64,000 bases of DNA. It comes from an uncultured Kiloniellaceae bacterium. GTDB taxonomy: Bacteria > Pseudomonadota > Alphaproteobacteria > Kiloniellales > Kiloniellaceae. The notes below the pieces were generated by a model. It did not search any database. It saw nothing but the letters and a program-made list of their open reading frames with translations, and was not told the DNA's origin. Shown piece by piece: positions 23,478 through 32,139 of this stretch. How positions within the stretch are numbered: the first letter of the stretch is position 1; each line of letters opens with the position of its first letter. A program made the translations under genes and the position numbers. The stretch is from NCBI GenBank assembly GCA_947500035.1, contig CANMQP010000013.1, positions 62,001 to 126,000 on the forward strand, in the 5' to 3' direction.

Positions 23478-23540
23478 GTCAGATCAAGTTTAGATGAAAG
23501 CGCCGCAGGCGATCGCTCGCGCTTGTGAATCTGGTCTCAC
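23474..23540 (-). repeat. dispersed hairpin repeat, copy B, ending the zeta kinase gene
   Basis: Read on the minus strand it gives CCAGATTCACAAGCGCGAG, CGATCGCCTGCGGCGC, CATCTAAACTTGATCTGACC and ends TAG, the same order of blocks as copies C, D and E. Its CTAG terminus at 23474-23477 supplies the kinase stop codon. Confidence 0.75.
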
Positions 23541-23600
23541 ATTCAAACTTAGAACGGATTGGTCACACGCCGCAGGAACCTAAATTCGTCCACTGAAAGA

Positions 23601-23630
23601 AAAAGGGCTCCAGCTTTCGGCAGAGCCCTT
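23601..23630 (-). terminator. terminator of the malyl-CoA lyase gene
   Basis: On the minus strand AAGGGCTC, a 12-nt loop and GAGCCCTT are followed by TTTTCTTTC, 23 bp past the lyase stop. Also usable from the plus strand. Confidence 0.8.
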
Positions 23631-23652
23631 CTCCTGCTGATGTGATGCGGCC

Positions 23653-24633
23653 TTATCCCGCAGCGGCGATCTGCTCGGCTTTCTTGACCATGACCTCGGC
23701 CTGTTTGATCGAGGCGATGTCGATCAGGCGGCCGTCGAGTGAGACAGCGCCCTTGCCTTCCGCCTGGGCCTGCTTCATGGCGTCCAGGATACGCTGGGCC
23801 TGGGTGACTTCCTTCTCGGAGGGGGAGTTGACCTCGTTGGCAATGTCGATCTGGCTGGGATGGATCGCCCATTTGCCTTCGCAGCCCAGCACCGCGGCAC
23901 GGTAGGCCTGGGCCTTGAAGCCGTCCGGATCGGAGAAGTCGCCGAAGGGACCATCGATCGGACGCAGGCCGTGGGCGCGGGCGGCAACCACCATGCGCGA
24001 GACCGCGTAGTGCCACATGTCACCCCAGTGATAGTCCCGGGGCTCATCACCGTTCTTATCGGTCAGCACACCGTAGTTAGCATTGGGGCCACCGATGACC
24101 GTCGTGCGGGCCTTGGTGGAGGCCGCGTAGTCGGCAACGCCGAAGTGAAGGCTTTCGTTGCGCCAGGACGCGGCGGCGATCTCTTCCACGTTGGACATGC
24201 CCAGCGCGGTCTCGATGATCATCTCGAAGCCGATCTTCTTCTTGCGGCCCATGGCGTCCTCAGCCTGGGTGACCAGCATGTCGAGCGCATAGACGTCGGC
24301 GGCGGTGCCGACCTTGGGGATCATAATCATGTCCAGGCGCTCGCCGCCCTGTTCGATCAGGTCCACCACATCGCGGTACATGTAATGGGTATCCAGGCCG
24401 TTGATCCGCACGGACATGGTCTTCTCGCCCCAGTCCAGATCGTTCAAAGCCTCGATGATGTTCTTGCGGGCCTGCACCTTGTCGTCCGGCGCCACCGCAT
24501 CTTCCAGATCCAGAAAGATCACGTCGGCGGCCGACTTCGCGGCCTTTTCAAAGAACGCGGGACTGCTGCCCGGGACGGCCAGTTCACTGCGATTCAGGCG
24601 GGCGGTGGCGGGCTCAACAATGGTGAAACTCAT
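23653..24633 (-). CDS. mcl1: L-malyl-CoA / beta-methylmalyl-CoA lyase (HpcH/HpaI family)
   Basis: 326 residues of the citrate-lyase-beta/HpcH TIM-barrel family: RSELAVPGSSPAFFEKAAKS (CoA-binding start), DVIFLDLEDAVAPDDK, the metal-ligand region VRINGLDTHYMYRDV, and KKIGFEMIIETALGMSNVEE with the metal-binding Glu. The C-terminal QAQRILDAMKQAQAEGKGAV lid is also present. Length and motifs match Mcl1 of alphaproteobacteria, which cleaves malyl-CoA to acetyl-CoA and glyoxylate and beta-methylmalyl-CoA to propionyl-CoA and glyoxylate in the ethylmalonyl-CoA or related pathways. The ATG at 24633 gives family length; the open frame continues upstream without coding character. It stands alone, with a terminator downstream. 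Confidence 0.88.
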   Translation of the reverse strand: MSFTIVEPATARLNRSELAVPGSSPAFFEKAAKSAADVIFLDLEDAVAPDDKVQARKNIIEALNDLDWGEKTMSVRINGLDTHYMYRDVVDLIEQGGERLDMIMIPKVGTAADVYALDMLVTQAEDAMGRKKKIGFEMIIETALGMSNVEEIAAASWRNESLHFGVADYAASTKARTTVIGGPNANYGVLTDKNGDEPRDYHWGDMWHYAVSRMVVAARAHGLRPIDGPFGDFSDPDGFKAQAYRAAVLGCEGKWAIHPSQIDIANEVNSPSEKEVTQAQRILDAMKQAQAEGKGAVSLDGRLIDIASIKQAEVMVKKAEQIAAAG

Positions 24634-24891
24634 GATTTTCCTCGTTCGGTCAGGAGCCTGATGTGCTCTGGTGGGCCTGTCGGATTGTGCTACGCAGCAT
24701 CCGGTATTGAAATTATGGGTTCGAAATGATCTCAACCGCATGGCTGCCGGGTAATTTCCGGCAAATGTTGCGGCGCAGTATAGACAGATTGTTTCGCGCC
24801 GCAAGAGAGCTTTTTGTGCGGCGCGCACCCGACTTAAGACGAATCAGAACCCGGTTGTCTTCAGCAGCGCCGAAACGCCGCGTGATGCCCG

Positions 24892-25884
24892 TTACGGCCT
24901 CTTGCCGAAGGCTGCGCCCGAAAGCGGGTGATGGTTGAGGACCAGGCTCTTCATGCGTTCGCTGAGCACATGAGTGTAGATCTGCGTGGTGGAGATGTCG
25001 GCATGACCGAGCATTTTCTGAACCGCGCGCAGATCGGCACCATGGTCGAGCAGGTGGCTGGCAAAGGCATGGCGCATGACATGGGGCGAAACCTTGGCCG
25101 GATCGATCCCCGCGGCAATCGCGAGGTCTTTCAGCAATTGCCCCACCCGGTGGCGAGTCAAATGCCCCGACTTGCCGCGCGAGGGAAAGAGCCAGGGAGA
25201 GTCCGGCACGCGCAGCTTGAGGTTTTTTGCCTGCTTTGCGGCCTGCTTGCTGATGAGAAAGCGCGCGCGGATCTCCCGGTAGGACGACAGGGCTTCACGG
25301 GCCGGTTCGCTGAGAGGTACCAGGCGTTCGCGCCCACCCTTGCCCTGCACCAGCAGAACGCGGGGATCCCGGGCGGTGGCGGAAAGCGGCAGGGAGACCA
25401 GTTCGGAGACCCGCAGACCGGTCGCGTAGAGCAATTCAAGCAGAGTCACGAGCCTCACGCCTTCCGGCGTGCCGTCGGCACGGGCCGTATCCAACAGACG
25501 TTCGACCTCGGCTTCGCTGAGGATTTTGGGCAAGGCCTGTCCCTGACGCGGCGCCTCCAGGCCGGTGGTGGGGTCATCCCTGCGCAGACGGTCCTCATAG
25601 AGAAAGCGATAGAACTGCCGCAGGGCCGAGAGCCGCCGCGCCGCCGTGCGCGGCGCCATGCCACTGGCGGTCAGGAAACGCAAATAGGCGCGCAGATCGT
25701 CGGTCTGCGCATCGCCGAGGCCCCGGCCGCGCCCGGAGAGAAAATCCTCGCAGTCTTCGAGATCGCGGCGATAGGCATCGAGGGTATTGGCGGCAGCGCC
25801 ACGCTCGGCCGCCAGCATTTCCAGAAAGGCGTCACTGCCGGCGGTCAGACCCGTGGACAAACCAGCGGAGCCCGCCTTGCCCAT
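24892..25884 (-). CDS. xerD: tyrosine recombinase XerD
   Basis: 330 residues: an N-terminal SAM-like core-binding domain (FLEMLAAERGAAANTLDAYR, DLRAYLRFLTASGMAPRTAA) and a catalytic domain with the first Arg in ELLYATGLRVSELVSL, HVMRHAFASHLL (H-x-x-R), LGHADISTTQIYTHV with the second His and the nucleophile Tyr. This is the chromosome-dimer resolvase that acts at dif with XerC and FtsK. Length is slightly above the 300 usual for XerD. It starts three bases after the stop of the preceding exported-protein gene, so it is the third gene of a leftward operon divergent from aroK. Confidence 0.93.
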   Translation of the reverse strand: MGKAGSAGLSTGLTAGSDAFLEMLAAERGAAANTLDAYRRDLEDCEDFLSGRGRGLGDAQTDDLRAYLRFLTASGMAPRTAARRLSALRQFYRFLYEDRLRRDDPTTGLEAPRQGQALPKILSEAEVERLLDTARADGTPEGVRLVTLLELLYATGLRVSELVSLPLSATARDPRVLLVQGKGGRERLVPLSEPAREALSSYREIRARFLISKQAAKQAKNLKLRVPDSPWLFPSRGKSGHLTRHRVGQLLKDLAIAAGIDPAKVSPHVMRHAFASHLLDHGADLRAVQKMLGHADISTTQIYTHVLSERMKSLVLNHHPLSGAAFGKRP

Positions 25885-25887
25885 GGC

Positions 25888-28050
25888 CTAGAGCCCGCTG
25901 GCTTCGGCAGCTTCCATTGCCAGAGCGCGGGCCTCGCGGCTCAGCCCCAGGCGGCGGAGGCTTTCGATCGCCGTTACGATCGCGAGCAGGTCACCCTGGG
26001 CCAGAGACGGATCCCCGGCGCTCATGCTCGCCAGCAAAACAGTCTCACCCTTCCGGTTCGCCCGGCTGGCCTCCTCGAGCGCCAGGAGCAGAAGCGGATC
26101 GCCGCCTGCGGGCGTTTGAGTCTGGGTTCCGTCAATATCCGAACGCGCGGCGTCGAAGAGCGCAAGCTCGGACCAGGACGGGCTATCGCTCTGGCCCAGC
26201 GCGCCGAGAAGCGCACGCAGGAGAATAACCTGGCGCGCGGAGAGGACTGACGATTGAGCCACATCACTCTCGCCGGATGCTCCGAGGTCACGCAGGTAAC
26301 CGGCGCGCTGCGAGATCCAATCGGAAAGGCTGACGCCCTCCAGGTTGTTCCGGGCAGCCGGCGACAGACCGGCCGCACCTGGCTGCGCGGCCGCAATCCG
26401 GGTTTCACCGCGTTTACCGGCTTCGAGGCTCGAAAGATCGGCGCCTGCGTTCCCGCCCGCCTGTGCCGACGCCGCGGTCGCAGCGCCGGAAAGCCGCCGG
26501 TATGGCCAGAGGCCGAGCGAAGCGCCCTTAGCCTGGTCGTCGACCGGGGCGAGCCGGTCTGCTTGCGCGGCCCAGGCATCAGCCTGCTCCGTGCGTCCTG
26601 AGAGATAGAGCGCCCGTCCCGCCGTCTCAGCGAACCACACAAGGGCACGGTTCGGCTCGATGTCGGCCAGCAGCGGCAGCAGCAGCTTGCTCCCGACCGG
26701 CGCCAGCCCGTCCTTGCGCATCAGCGCGAAAGCTTCACTGAGAATTTCCGCGCGCGCGGCAGGCAGATCCTGTTTGACCGCCGCCTGATAGAGCAGAGCG
26801 CGGGCGCGGGCGCCATCGATCAGCGACGCCGCCTCGATCGGGGCGAAGAGTTCATCTGCGCCAAAGGTAAAGGCATTGTAGATCTCGCCTAAAGCAGAGG
26901 CGGGCAGGCTGCCGAACCTGACGGCCTGCTCGGCGGCGGCAGCCCGTTCCGGCAGCTCGTAAGCGGACGAAGCCGCCATCGCCGCCAGAACCGCCGGCTG
27001 TACCGAAGTGATGTCTTCCGGTACGATCCGCTGATTGGTCACGCGCGCCAGACTCATATGCAGAGTGGAGGGATCGGCAGCCGTCACGTCATTGACCGGA
27101 CCGGCGATCGCCGCTTCAGCACTCTCGACCAGCATGAAGAACGTGGTGTCGTCTCCGCCGCCCTCACGCAAGAGATCCAGTCCCAGGATCGCCCGTTTGA
27201 GATCGCCATCGAGGATCTGACAGTACATCAGCGCCTTGGGCCAGAAGGGCTCCGCCGGATAGGACACAACCGCGTCGCGCACGATCGCACAGGCAGACAC
27301 ATCCTCCTGCAGCCGCATGAGGGTTTCTACCTGTACCCGCGACATTGACTCGTTGACATCGCCGCGCGGCACCACAGCGAGCAAGTCCTTCAGCGCCTGG
27401 GTCTCGCCGAGCTCGGCAAGGGCTTGCGCGCGCAATGACAGGAAGCCCGCATCTGAACCGCCATTGCCTCCGGCCGGAGGCAAACCTGTGTTGAGGCTTC
27501 CGGGCGGCAGGAGTTGTGCAAGCGCGGACGAGGACGGACTGTTCCCGGCCCCGACGGACCTCGGCGCGTCAGCCACCGACAAGAGGGTGCGCCGCAGGAG
27601 ATCGCGCAGGGCCGTCGACGACACGCCCTCGGGCGCGCTCCGCAAAAGACCCGCGATTGTCGCGCCGTCGCTGCCGCGCCAAAGATCTGCGCCCAGTCCG
27701 CCACGCCCGGCATCGATCGCACCGATAGAATTGGGATCAACGTCCGACAGCGAATCGATCTCAATGCCCTTCTTGGTCGGGATCGACGGCTGATTGCCGG
27801 GCTGTTTGACCGTCAGGCCTTCGATGCTCTCCGACGACGGCACATTCGGCGCCGGTGCGGCAGGCCGCTGGCCCGGAAACAGGGAAACCGGCGGCGCCAG
27901 GCGCACAGGACTTCCGGGCTGTTGCGGGGCGGTCTCCTGCTGCGCCACTGCAGGAACGGCACCGAAACTCACAGTCACGATCAATGCGGCTGCACAGGCA
28001 GCAAGGGCCGTAGACGGCGAAAGCCGGTGATCAGCGGGGAAAACGCTCAT
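25888..28050 (-). CDS. large exported protein, alpha-solenoid-like, unknown function
   Basis: 720 residues with a signal peptide (AACAAALIVTVSFGAVPAVAQ), a Pro/Gln-rich linker to about residue 75, and then a long Ala/Leu-rich helical region with pairs of amphipathic helices (SLRAQALAELGETQALKDLL, FWPKALMYCQILDGDLKRAI, ARALLYQAAVKQDLPAARAE) that look like TPR/Sel1-type solenoids. Expected in the periplasm. I do not recognise a named family. It overlaps the upstream 46-residue gene by 20 bp and abuts xerD, a gene order I associate with Rhodospirillales-type genomes. A protein-protein scaffold role is inference. Confidence 0.8.
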   Translation of the reverse strand: MSVFPADHRLSPSTALAACAAALIVTVSFGAVPAVAQQETAPQQPGSPVRLAPPVSLFPGQRPAAPAPNVPSSESIEGLTVKQPGNQPSIPTKKGIEIDSLSDVDPNSIGAIDAGRGGLGADLWRGSDGATIAGLLRSAPEGVSSTALRDLLRRTLLSVADAPRSVGAGNSPSSSALAQLLPPGSLNTGLPPAGGNGGSDAGFLSLRAQALAELGETQALKDLLAVVPRGDVNESMSRVQVETLMRLQEDVSACAIVRDAVVSYPAEPFWPKALMYCQILDGDLKRAILGLDLLREGGGDDTTFFMLVESAEAAIAGPVNDVTAADPSTLHMSLARVTNQRIVPEDITSVQPAVLAAMAASSAYELPERAAAAEQAVRFGSLPASALGEIYNAFTFGADELFAPIEAASLIDGARARALLYQAAVKQDLPAARAEILSEAFALMRKDGLAPVGSKLLLPLLADIEPNRALVWFAETAGRALYLSGRTEQADAWAAQADRLAPVDDQAKGASLGLWPYRRLSGAATAASAQAGGNAGADLSSLEAGKRGETRIAAAQPGAAGLSPAARNNLEGVSLSDWISQRAGYLRDLGASGESDVAQSSVLSARQVILLRALLGALGQSDSPSWSELALFDAARSDIDGTQTQTPAGGDPLLLLALEEASRANRKGETVLLASMSAGDPSLAQGDLLAIVTAIESLRRLGLSREARALAMEAAEASGL

Positions 28051-28171
28051 TGGAAATGACTTTTTCGACTGGGGCTGAGGGTGCCGGAATGTCCCAGGTC
28101 GTCAGGAACAGGGCGCCCGCGCCGACCAGACCGAACAGCAGGACGACGGCGATTAGACTGACTTTTCTCAT
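28031..28171 (-). CDS. 46-residue single-pass membrane protein
   Basis: Starts at ATG 28171 with a membrane helix (VSLIAVVLLFGLVGAGALFL) and ends with a short conserved-looking tail, WDIPAPSAPVEKVISNERFPR minus its first residue. The periplasmic tail resembles small proteins encoded next to aroK in related bacteria. Its 3' end overlaps the start of the large exported protein by 20 bp, so the two are coupled. A longer frame to 28261 adds non-coding-like residues. Function unknown; it could be a membrane anchor or assembly factor for its coupled partner. Confidence 0.65.
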   Translation of the reverse strand: MRKVSLIAVVLLFGLVGAGALFLTTWDIPAPSAPVEKVISNERFPR

Positions 28172-28698
28172 GGGCGGAACTGCAAGCTTTGGATTCGTGC
28201 AAAAACAAACAGTGGCATGCTTGGACTCTCTCGAAAAGAGCGGATCGCCGCTCGCGGTCATATTTCATGGAATACTTCAGCGTTCTAACCTCTTCACATC
28301 CGGTGATTCTATCGAACCGCAAAGGATCCGCAAGGATCCGGGATCGCAACAACAGAAGTGCCGTCGAGTAAGCCGCCGTCATCACTGGCCAAGGAACGCG
28401 CGAAGCTTGCATCACTTAGCCGAAATGACCATAACTTTCGAGTATGGCAACTTTGCGGCAGTTTTCCTAGACTTTGGTCCAATTTGAGGGATCAGCGACA
28501 AGGGTGAATGACACCCCTTTATCGCACTCTGGGGTTAACGCGTGATTTACCATCGGCGACCCGACATACTATCGGTGCGGCGACGCTGGAGATGACGTAG
28601 GGGATGGCGGGGAACGGGGCTTGCGCGGGAGCGTATTTGGCCCCTTGACGCAAAGAGTTGATGCCGGAAACAGACGGTTCGAAGACGTGAAGACAGAG
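28172..28698. other. divergent promoter region between the xerD operon and aroK
   Basis: 527 bp without a supported gene. It must hold the leftward promoter of the small-protein/xerD operon and the rightward promoter of aroK. Near 28320-28342 there is a short direct repeat of GGATCCGCAA type. A TTG-started extension of aroK to 28621 is possible but unlikely. Confidence 0.4.
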
Positions 28699-29343
28699 AT
28701 GGCAGATCCGATAGGCCAGGCGAGCGCGTCCAAAGGCAAGACAGCAGCATTGCGCCTGCCAAGGGCGCTTGTCCTGGTTGGCCTGATGGGTGCCGGAAAG
28801 AGCTGTATCGGGCGGCGCTTGTCCGACACCCTGAATTTGCCCTTTGTCGATGCCGATACGGAAATCGAAGCCGCTGCGGGCTGCACGGTGCAGGAGATAT
28901 TCGAACGGCACGGCGAAGCCGCCTTCCGCGACGGCGAGCGCAAGGTCATCGAGCGGCTTCTGGATGGTCAGCCGCAGATCCTGGCAACCGGCGGCGGTGC
29001 CTTTATGGACCCGCGAACCCGCGAGAGCATCCGCCGGTACGCGACATCGCTCTGGCTGCGCGCGGATCTCGACCTGCTGGTGAAGCGCACCAGCCGCAGG
29101 AACCACCGGCCCCTGCTGAACAAGGGCAATCCGCGTCAAATTCTCGGCGCGTTGATCGATAAGCGCTATCCCGTCTACGGCGAGGCCGACATCGTGATCG
29201 ATTCCGTCGATGGTCCGGTTGAAAAAACCCTACAGCGCGCGGTCGACGCCATTGCCGCCTTCCTGTCAGATCACCCAACAGGACAGACTGACGCCCGAAC
29301 CAAGAACACAACACACTACGCGGCGCGCAAGGCCGGGGAATAG
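28699..29343 (+). CDS. aroK: shikimate kinase
   Basis: 214 residues: P-loop GLMGAGKSCIGRRL near residue 28, DADTEIE (shikimate and Mg contacts), EAAFRDGERKVIE, GGGAFMDP (shikimate-binding Gly-rich turn) and the lid Arg segment KRTSRRNHRPLL. It phosphorylates shikimate with ATP in aromatic amino-acid synthesis. It has an N-terminal tail of about 20 residues before the P-loop strand. The start at 28699 is chosen for family length; a TTG at 28621 is an alternative. It is followed five bases later by aroB, the usual aroK-aroB pair. Confidence 0.93.
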   Translation: MADPIGQASASKGKTAALRLPRALVLVGLMGAGKSCIGRRLSDTLNLPFVDADTEIEAAAGCTVQEIFERHGEAAFRDGERKVIERLLDGQPQILATGGGAFMDPRTRESIRRYATSLWLRADLDLLVKRTSRRNHRPLLNKGNPRQILGALIDKRYPVYGEADIVIDSVDGPVEKTLQRAVDAIAAFLSDHPTGQTDARTKNTTHYAARKAGE

Positions 29344-29348
29344 CAGAC

Positions 29349-30479
29349 ATGACAAGGATCGACACGCTCGAGGTCTCGCTCGGCGACAGGGCGTATGACA
29401 TCAAAATCGGCGGCGGGCTGATTGCGCAGGCCGGTGCGCTGATGAAGCCGGTTCTGCGCCAGTCCTCGGTGGTCGTCGTCACCGACGAGAACCTTGCGGA
29501 GCAGCATCTGCCAGCACTAGAAGCGTCCCTGACCGCCGCCGGTGTCGCCCACCGCAGCCTGGTGCTTCCCGCGGGTGAGGCAACCAAATCCTTCGCCAAG
29601 CTGGAAGAGGTAATCGACCGCCTGCTGGAAGGCGGCATCGAGCGCGGCACGACCCTGGTCGCGCTGGGCGGCGGTGTGATCGGCGATCTGACCGGCTTCG
29701 CGGCGGCGGTGACCCTGCGCGGCCTCGACTTCGTTCAGATTCCCACGACACTCCTGGCGCAGGTCGACAGCTCGGTCGGCGGAAAAACCGGCATCAACAC
29801 GGCACGCGGCAAGAATCTGGTCGGCAGTTTCCATCAGCCCCGCCTGGTGCTGGCGGATATGGACGTGCTGGAGACCCTGCCGCAACGCGAATTCCTCGCC
29901 GGCTATGCCGAGGTGGTCAAATACGGCCTGATCAATGACCCGGCCTTTTTCACCTGGCTCGAAGAAAAGGCTCCGGCCCTGATCGCCGGCGACCGGGACC
30001 TGCGGCGCGAGGCCGTGCTCGTCAGCTGCCGGGCGAAAGCAGATATCGTCGCCCAGGACGAGCGCGAGGCCGGATTACGGGCTCTGCTGAACCTGGGCCA
30101 CACCTTCGGGCATGCCTTTGAAGCCGAGGCCGGTTACGGCGGCGGTTTGATCCACGGCGAGGCCGTCGCGCTGGGCATGGTGATGGCCTTCGATCTCTCT
30201 GTCGAGATGGGGTTCTGCCCGCCGGAGGACGCAGCGCGGGTCCGCGCGCATCTTCAGGCCTGCGGCCTGCCGGTCGAATTGACGGCCATCGGCGGAAACG
30301 CACGCACCGGCGCCGGTTGGAACAGCGCCACACTGGTTTCGCACATGATGCGCGACAAGAAGGTGTCCGAAGGCCGGATCACCTTCGTGCTCGCGCGCGG
30401 CATCGGCAAGGCCTTCCTGGAACGCGACGTCGAACTGGACAGAGTCGAGGCGCTGCTCAAGACAAGCCTGGCGGCGTGA
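29349..30479 (+). CDS. aroB: 3-dehydroquinate synthase
   Basis: 376 residues with the AroB landmarks: NAD-binding GGGVIGDLTGFAAA, IPTTLLAQVDSSVGGKTGIN with the catalytic Lys, and the zinc-ligand region LNLGHTFGHAFE with further ligands in GLIHGEAVALGM. It converts DAHP to 3-dehydroquinate, the second step of the shikimate pathway, in the cytoplasm. Length is typical. It follows aroK by five bases and is read from the same transcript. The next gene, a CorC-type membrane protein, is 113 bp further and may be co-transcribed. Confidence 0.95.
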   Translation: MTRIDTLEVSLGDRAYDIKIGGGLIAQAGALMKPVLRQSSVVVVTDENLAEQHLPALEASLTAAGVAHRSLVLPAGEATKSFAKLEEVIDRLLEGGIERGTTLVALGGGVIGDLTGFAAAVTLRGLDFVQIPTTLLAQVDSSVGGKTGINTARGKNLVGSFHQPRLVLADMDVLETLPQREFLAGYAEVVKYGLINDPAFFTWLEEKAPALIAGDRDLRREAVLVSCRAKADIVAQDEREAGLRALLNLGHTFGHAFEAEAGYGGGLIHGEAVALGMVMAFDLSVEMGFCPPEDAARVRAHLQACGLPVELTAIGGNARTGAGWNSATLVSHMMRDKKVSEGRITFVLARGIGKAFLERDVELDRVEALLKTSLAA

Positions 30480-30592
30480 GACCCGGCTCAAAAAGGCATA
30501 GCCCGCAAGAGATAAACCGCTTTCCAATCCACCCCCACCCCGAGCCCTACTGCTAAGCAAGCTCACGAAAAGGACGAAACAAAGCCCCGCTC

Positions 30593-31903
30593 ATGGAAAC
30601 TGAACTGATCATCATGCTGGCCGCCATCCTCGCCTTGTTGCTGATTTCGGCCTTCTTTTCGGGTTCTGAAACCTCCCTGACTGCGGCGTCACGGCCCCGC
30701 ATGCACACCCTGGAGCAGGACGGCAATCCGCGTGCAGGCGTGGTCAACCGTCTATGGGACAAGAAGGAACGCCTGATCGGCGCCATCCTGCTGGGCAACA
30801 ATCTGGTCAACATCTCGGCCTCCGCCTTGACCACCAGCCTGATGATCGGCTGGTTCGGCGAAGCCGGTGTGGCTTACGCGACCCTGGGCATGACCCTCCT
30901 GATCCTGATCTTCGCGGAGGTTCTGCCCAAGACCTATGCTTTGCACAACGCGGACAAGGCGGCCCTGACCGTCGCGCCGATCCTACGCCCTGTCGTGCTC
31001 ATCCTTGGACCAATCACGCTGACCATCCAGTGGATCGTAGGGTCCACGCTAAAGATCTTCGGTATCGACCTCTCCGCCAGTCTCGCGCAGGACGTTGCGG
31101 AAGAAGAGCTGCGCGGCGCGATCGATCTGCATTCAGGCATCGGCGAGGAAATCCGCCACGAACGCCAGATGCTGAGATCCATCCTCGATCTTGGTGATGT
31201 CGAGGTCGAAGAGATCATGACCCACCGGAAAAACGTGGTGGCCATCAATGTGGATCAACCGGCGGCGAAAATCGTCGACGACATCCTTGCCAGTCCCTAC
31301 ACGCGGATTCCGCTGTGGCAGGGCGAAAGCGACAACGTCGTGGGCGTGCTGCACGCGAAAGCGCTGCTGCGGGCGGTCCAGGCAAGCTCCACCAACCTGG
31401 AGGGCCTTGATATTCTCTCCATTGCCGCCCAACCCTGGTTTATCCCGGAATCGACCGACCTGTTGTCACAGCTTCAAGCCTTCCGCAGCCGTCACGAACA
31501 CTTCGCCATCGTCATTGACGAATACGGCGAGATGCTTGGGATCGTAACCCTGGAGGATATCCTCGAGGAAATCGTGGGCGACATCGCCGACGAACACGAC
31601 GTCGACATTGAGGGCGTCAAGGCGGAGAAAGACGGCAGCCTGCTGGTCGACGGCGAGGTGACGATCCGGGACCTCAACCGCCAGTTCGAATGGTATCTGC
31701 CGGACGAGGAGGCCTCGACCATCGCCGGCCTGATCCTGCACGAGGCGCGACGGATCCCGGACATCGGGCAGGTTTTCGTTTTCCACGGCTGCCGTTTCGA
31801 GATCGTCGGACGGATGCGCAACCAGATCACCTCGATCAAGATCGAGCGACTGGAGGATGAGGAAGATTCGCAAGGCGAGGAAGAGACTGTGGCCGCCGGT
31901 TAA
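30593..31903 (+). CDS. HlyC/CorC (CNNM) family membrane protein
   Basis: 436 residues. An N-terminal CNNM/DUF21 domain with about four membrane helices (IIMLAAILALLLISAFFSGS, then ETSLTAASRPR; LLGNNLVNISASALTTSLMI; AYATLGMTLLILIFAEVLPK, then TYAL), two CBS domains (EEIMTHRKNVVAINVDQPAA; HFAIVIDEYGEMLGIVTLED) and a C-terminal CorC_HlyC domain (DGSLLVDGEVTIRDLNRQFE). The family handles Mg2+ and perhaps other divalent ions; direct transport is shown for some members. Start 30593 has a nearby purine-rich site. Synteny with aroK-aroB is common in alphaproteobacteria. Confidence 0.92.
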   Translation: METELIIMLAAILALLLISAFFSGSETSLTAASRPRMHTLEQDGNPRAGVVNRLWDKKERLIGAILLGNNLVNISASALTTSLMIGWFGEAGVAYATLGMTLLILIFAEVLPKTYALHNADKAALTVAPILRPVVLILGPITLTIQWIVGSTLKIFGIDLSASLAQDVAEEELRGAIDLHSGIGEEIRHERQMLRSILDLGDVEVEEIMTHRKNVVAINVDQPAAKIVDDILASPYTRIPLWQGESDNVVGVLHAKALLRAVQASSTNLEGLDILSIAAQPWFIPESTDLLSQLQAFRSRHEHFAIVIDEYGEMLGIVTLEDILEEIVGDIADEHDVDIEGVKAEKDGSLLVDGEVTIRDLNRQFEWYLPDEEASTIAGLILHEARRIPDIGQVFVFHGCRFEIVGRMRNQITSIKIERLEDEEDSQGEEETVAAG

Positions 31904-32139
31904 GGATACGCGCACAAAGCGCCGGGCGTGGTTCTGTTCGTATCGCCTCTTAAGGGAAATGTAATTTCCTCAACCATAACCTGAACTCGGGGGAATAGCG
32001 GTGATGGAGCACGTCAGTTGACGGCCCGCCAGACAGCACTATATTCCGCCCATCAGATCAGGTTGCGCAAAAACGCGGAAGAAACCCGTCGAGACCCCGC
32101 AAAACCCTGCAGCTTCAACAGCTACCTCGGAAGGATTAC

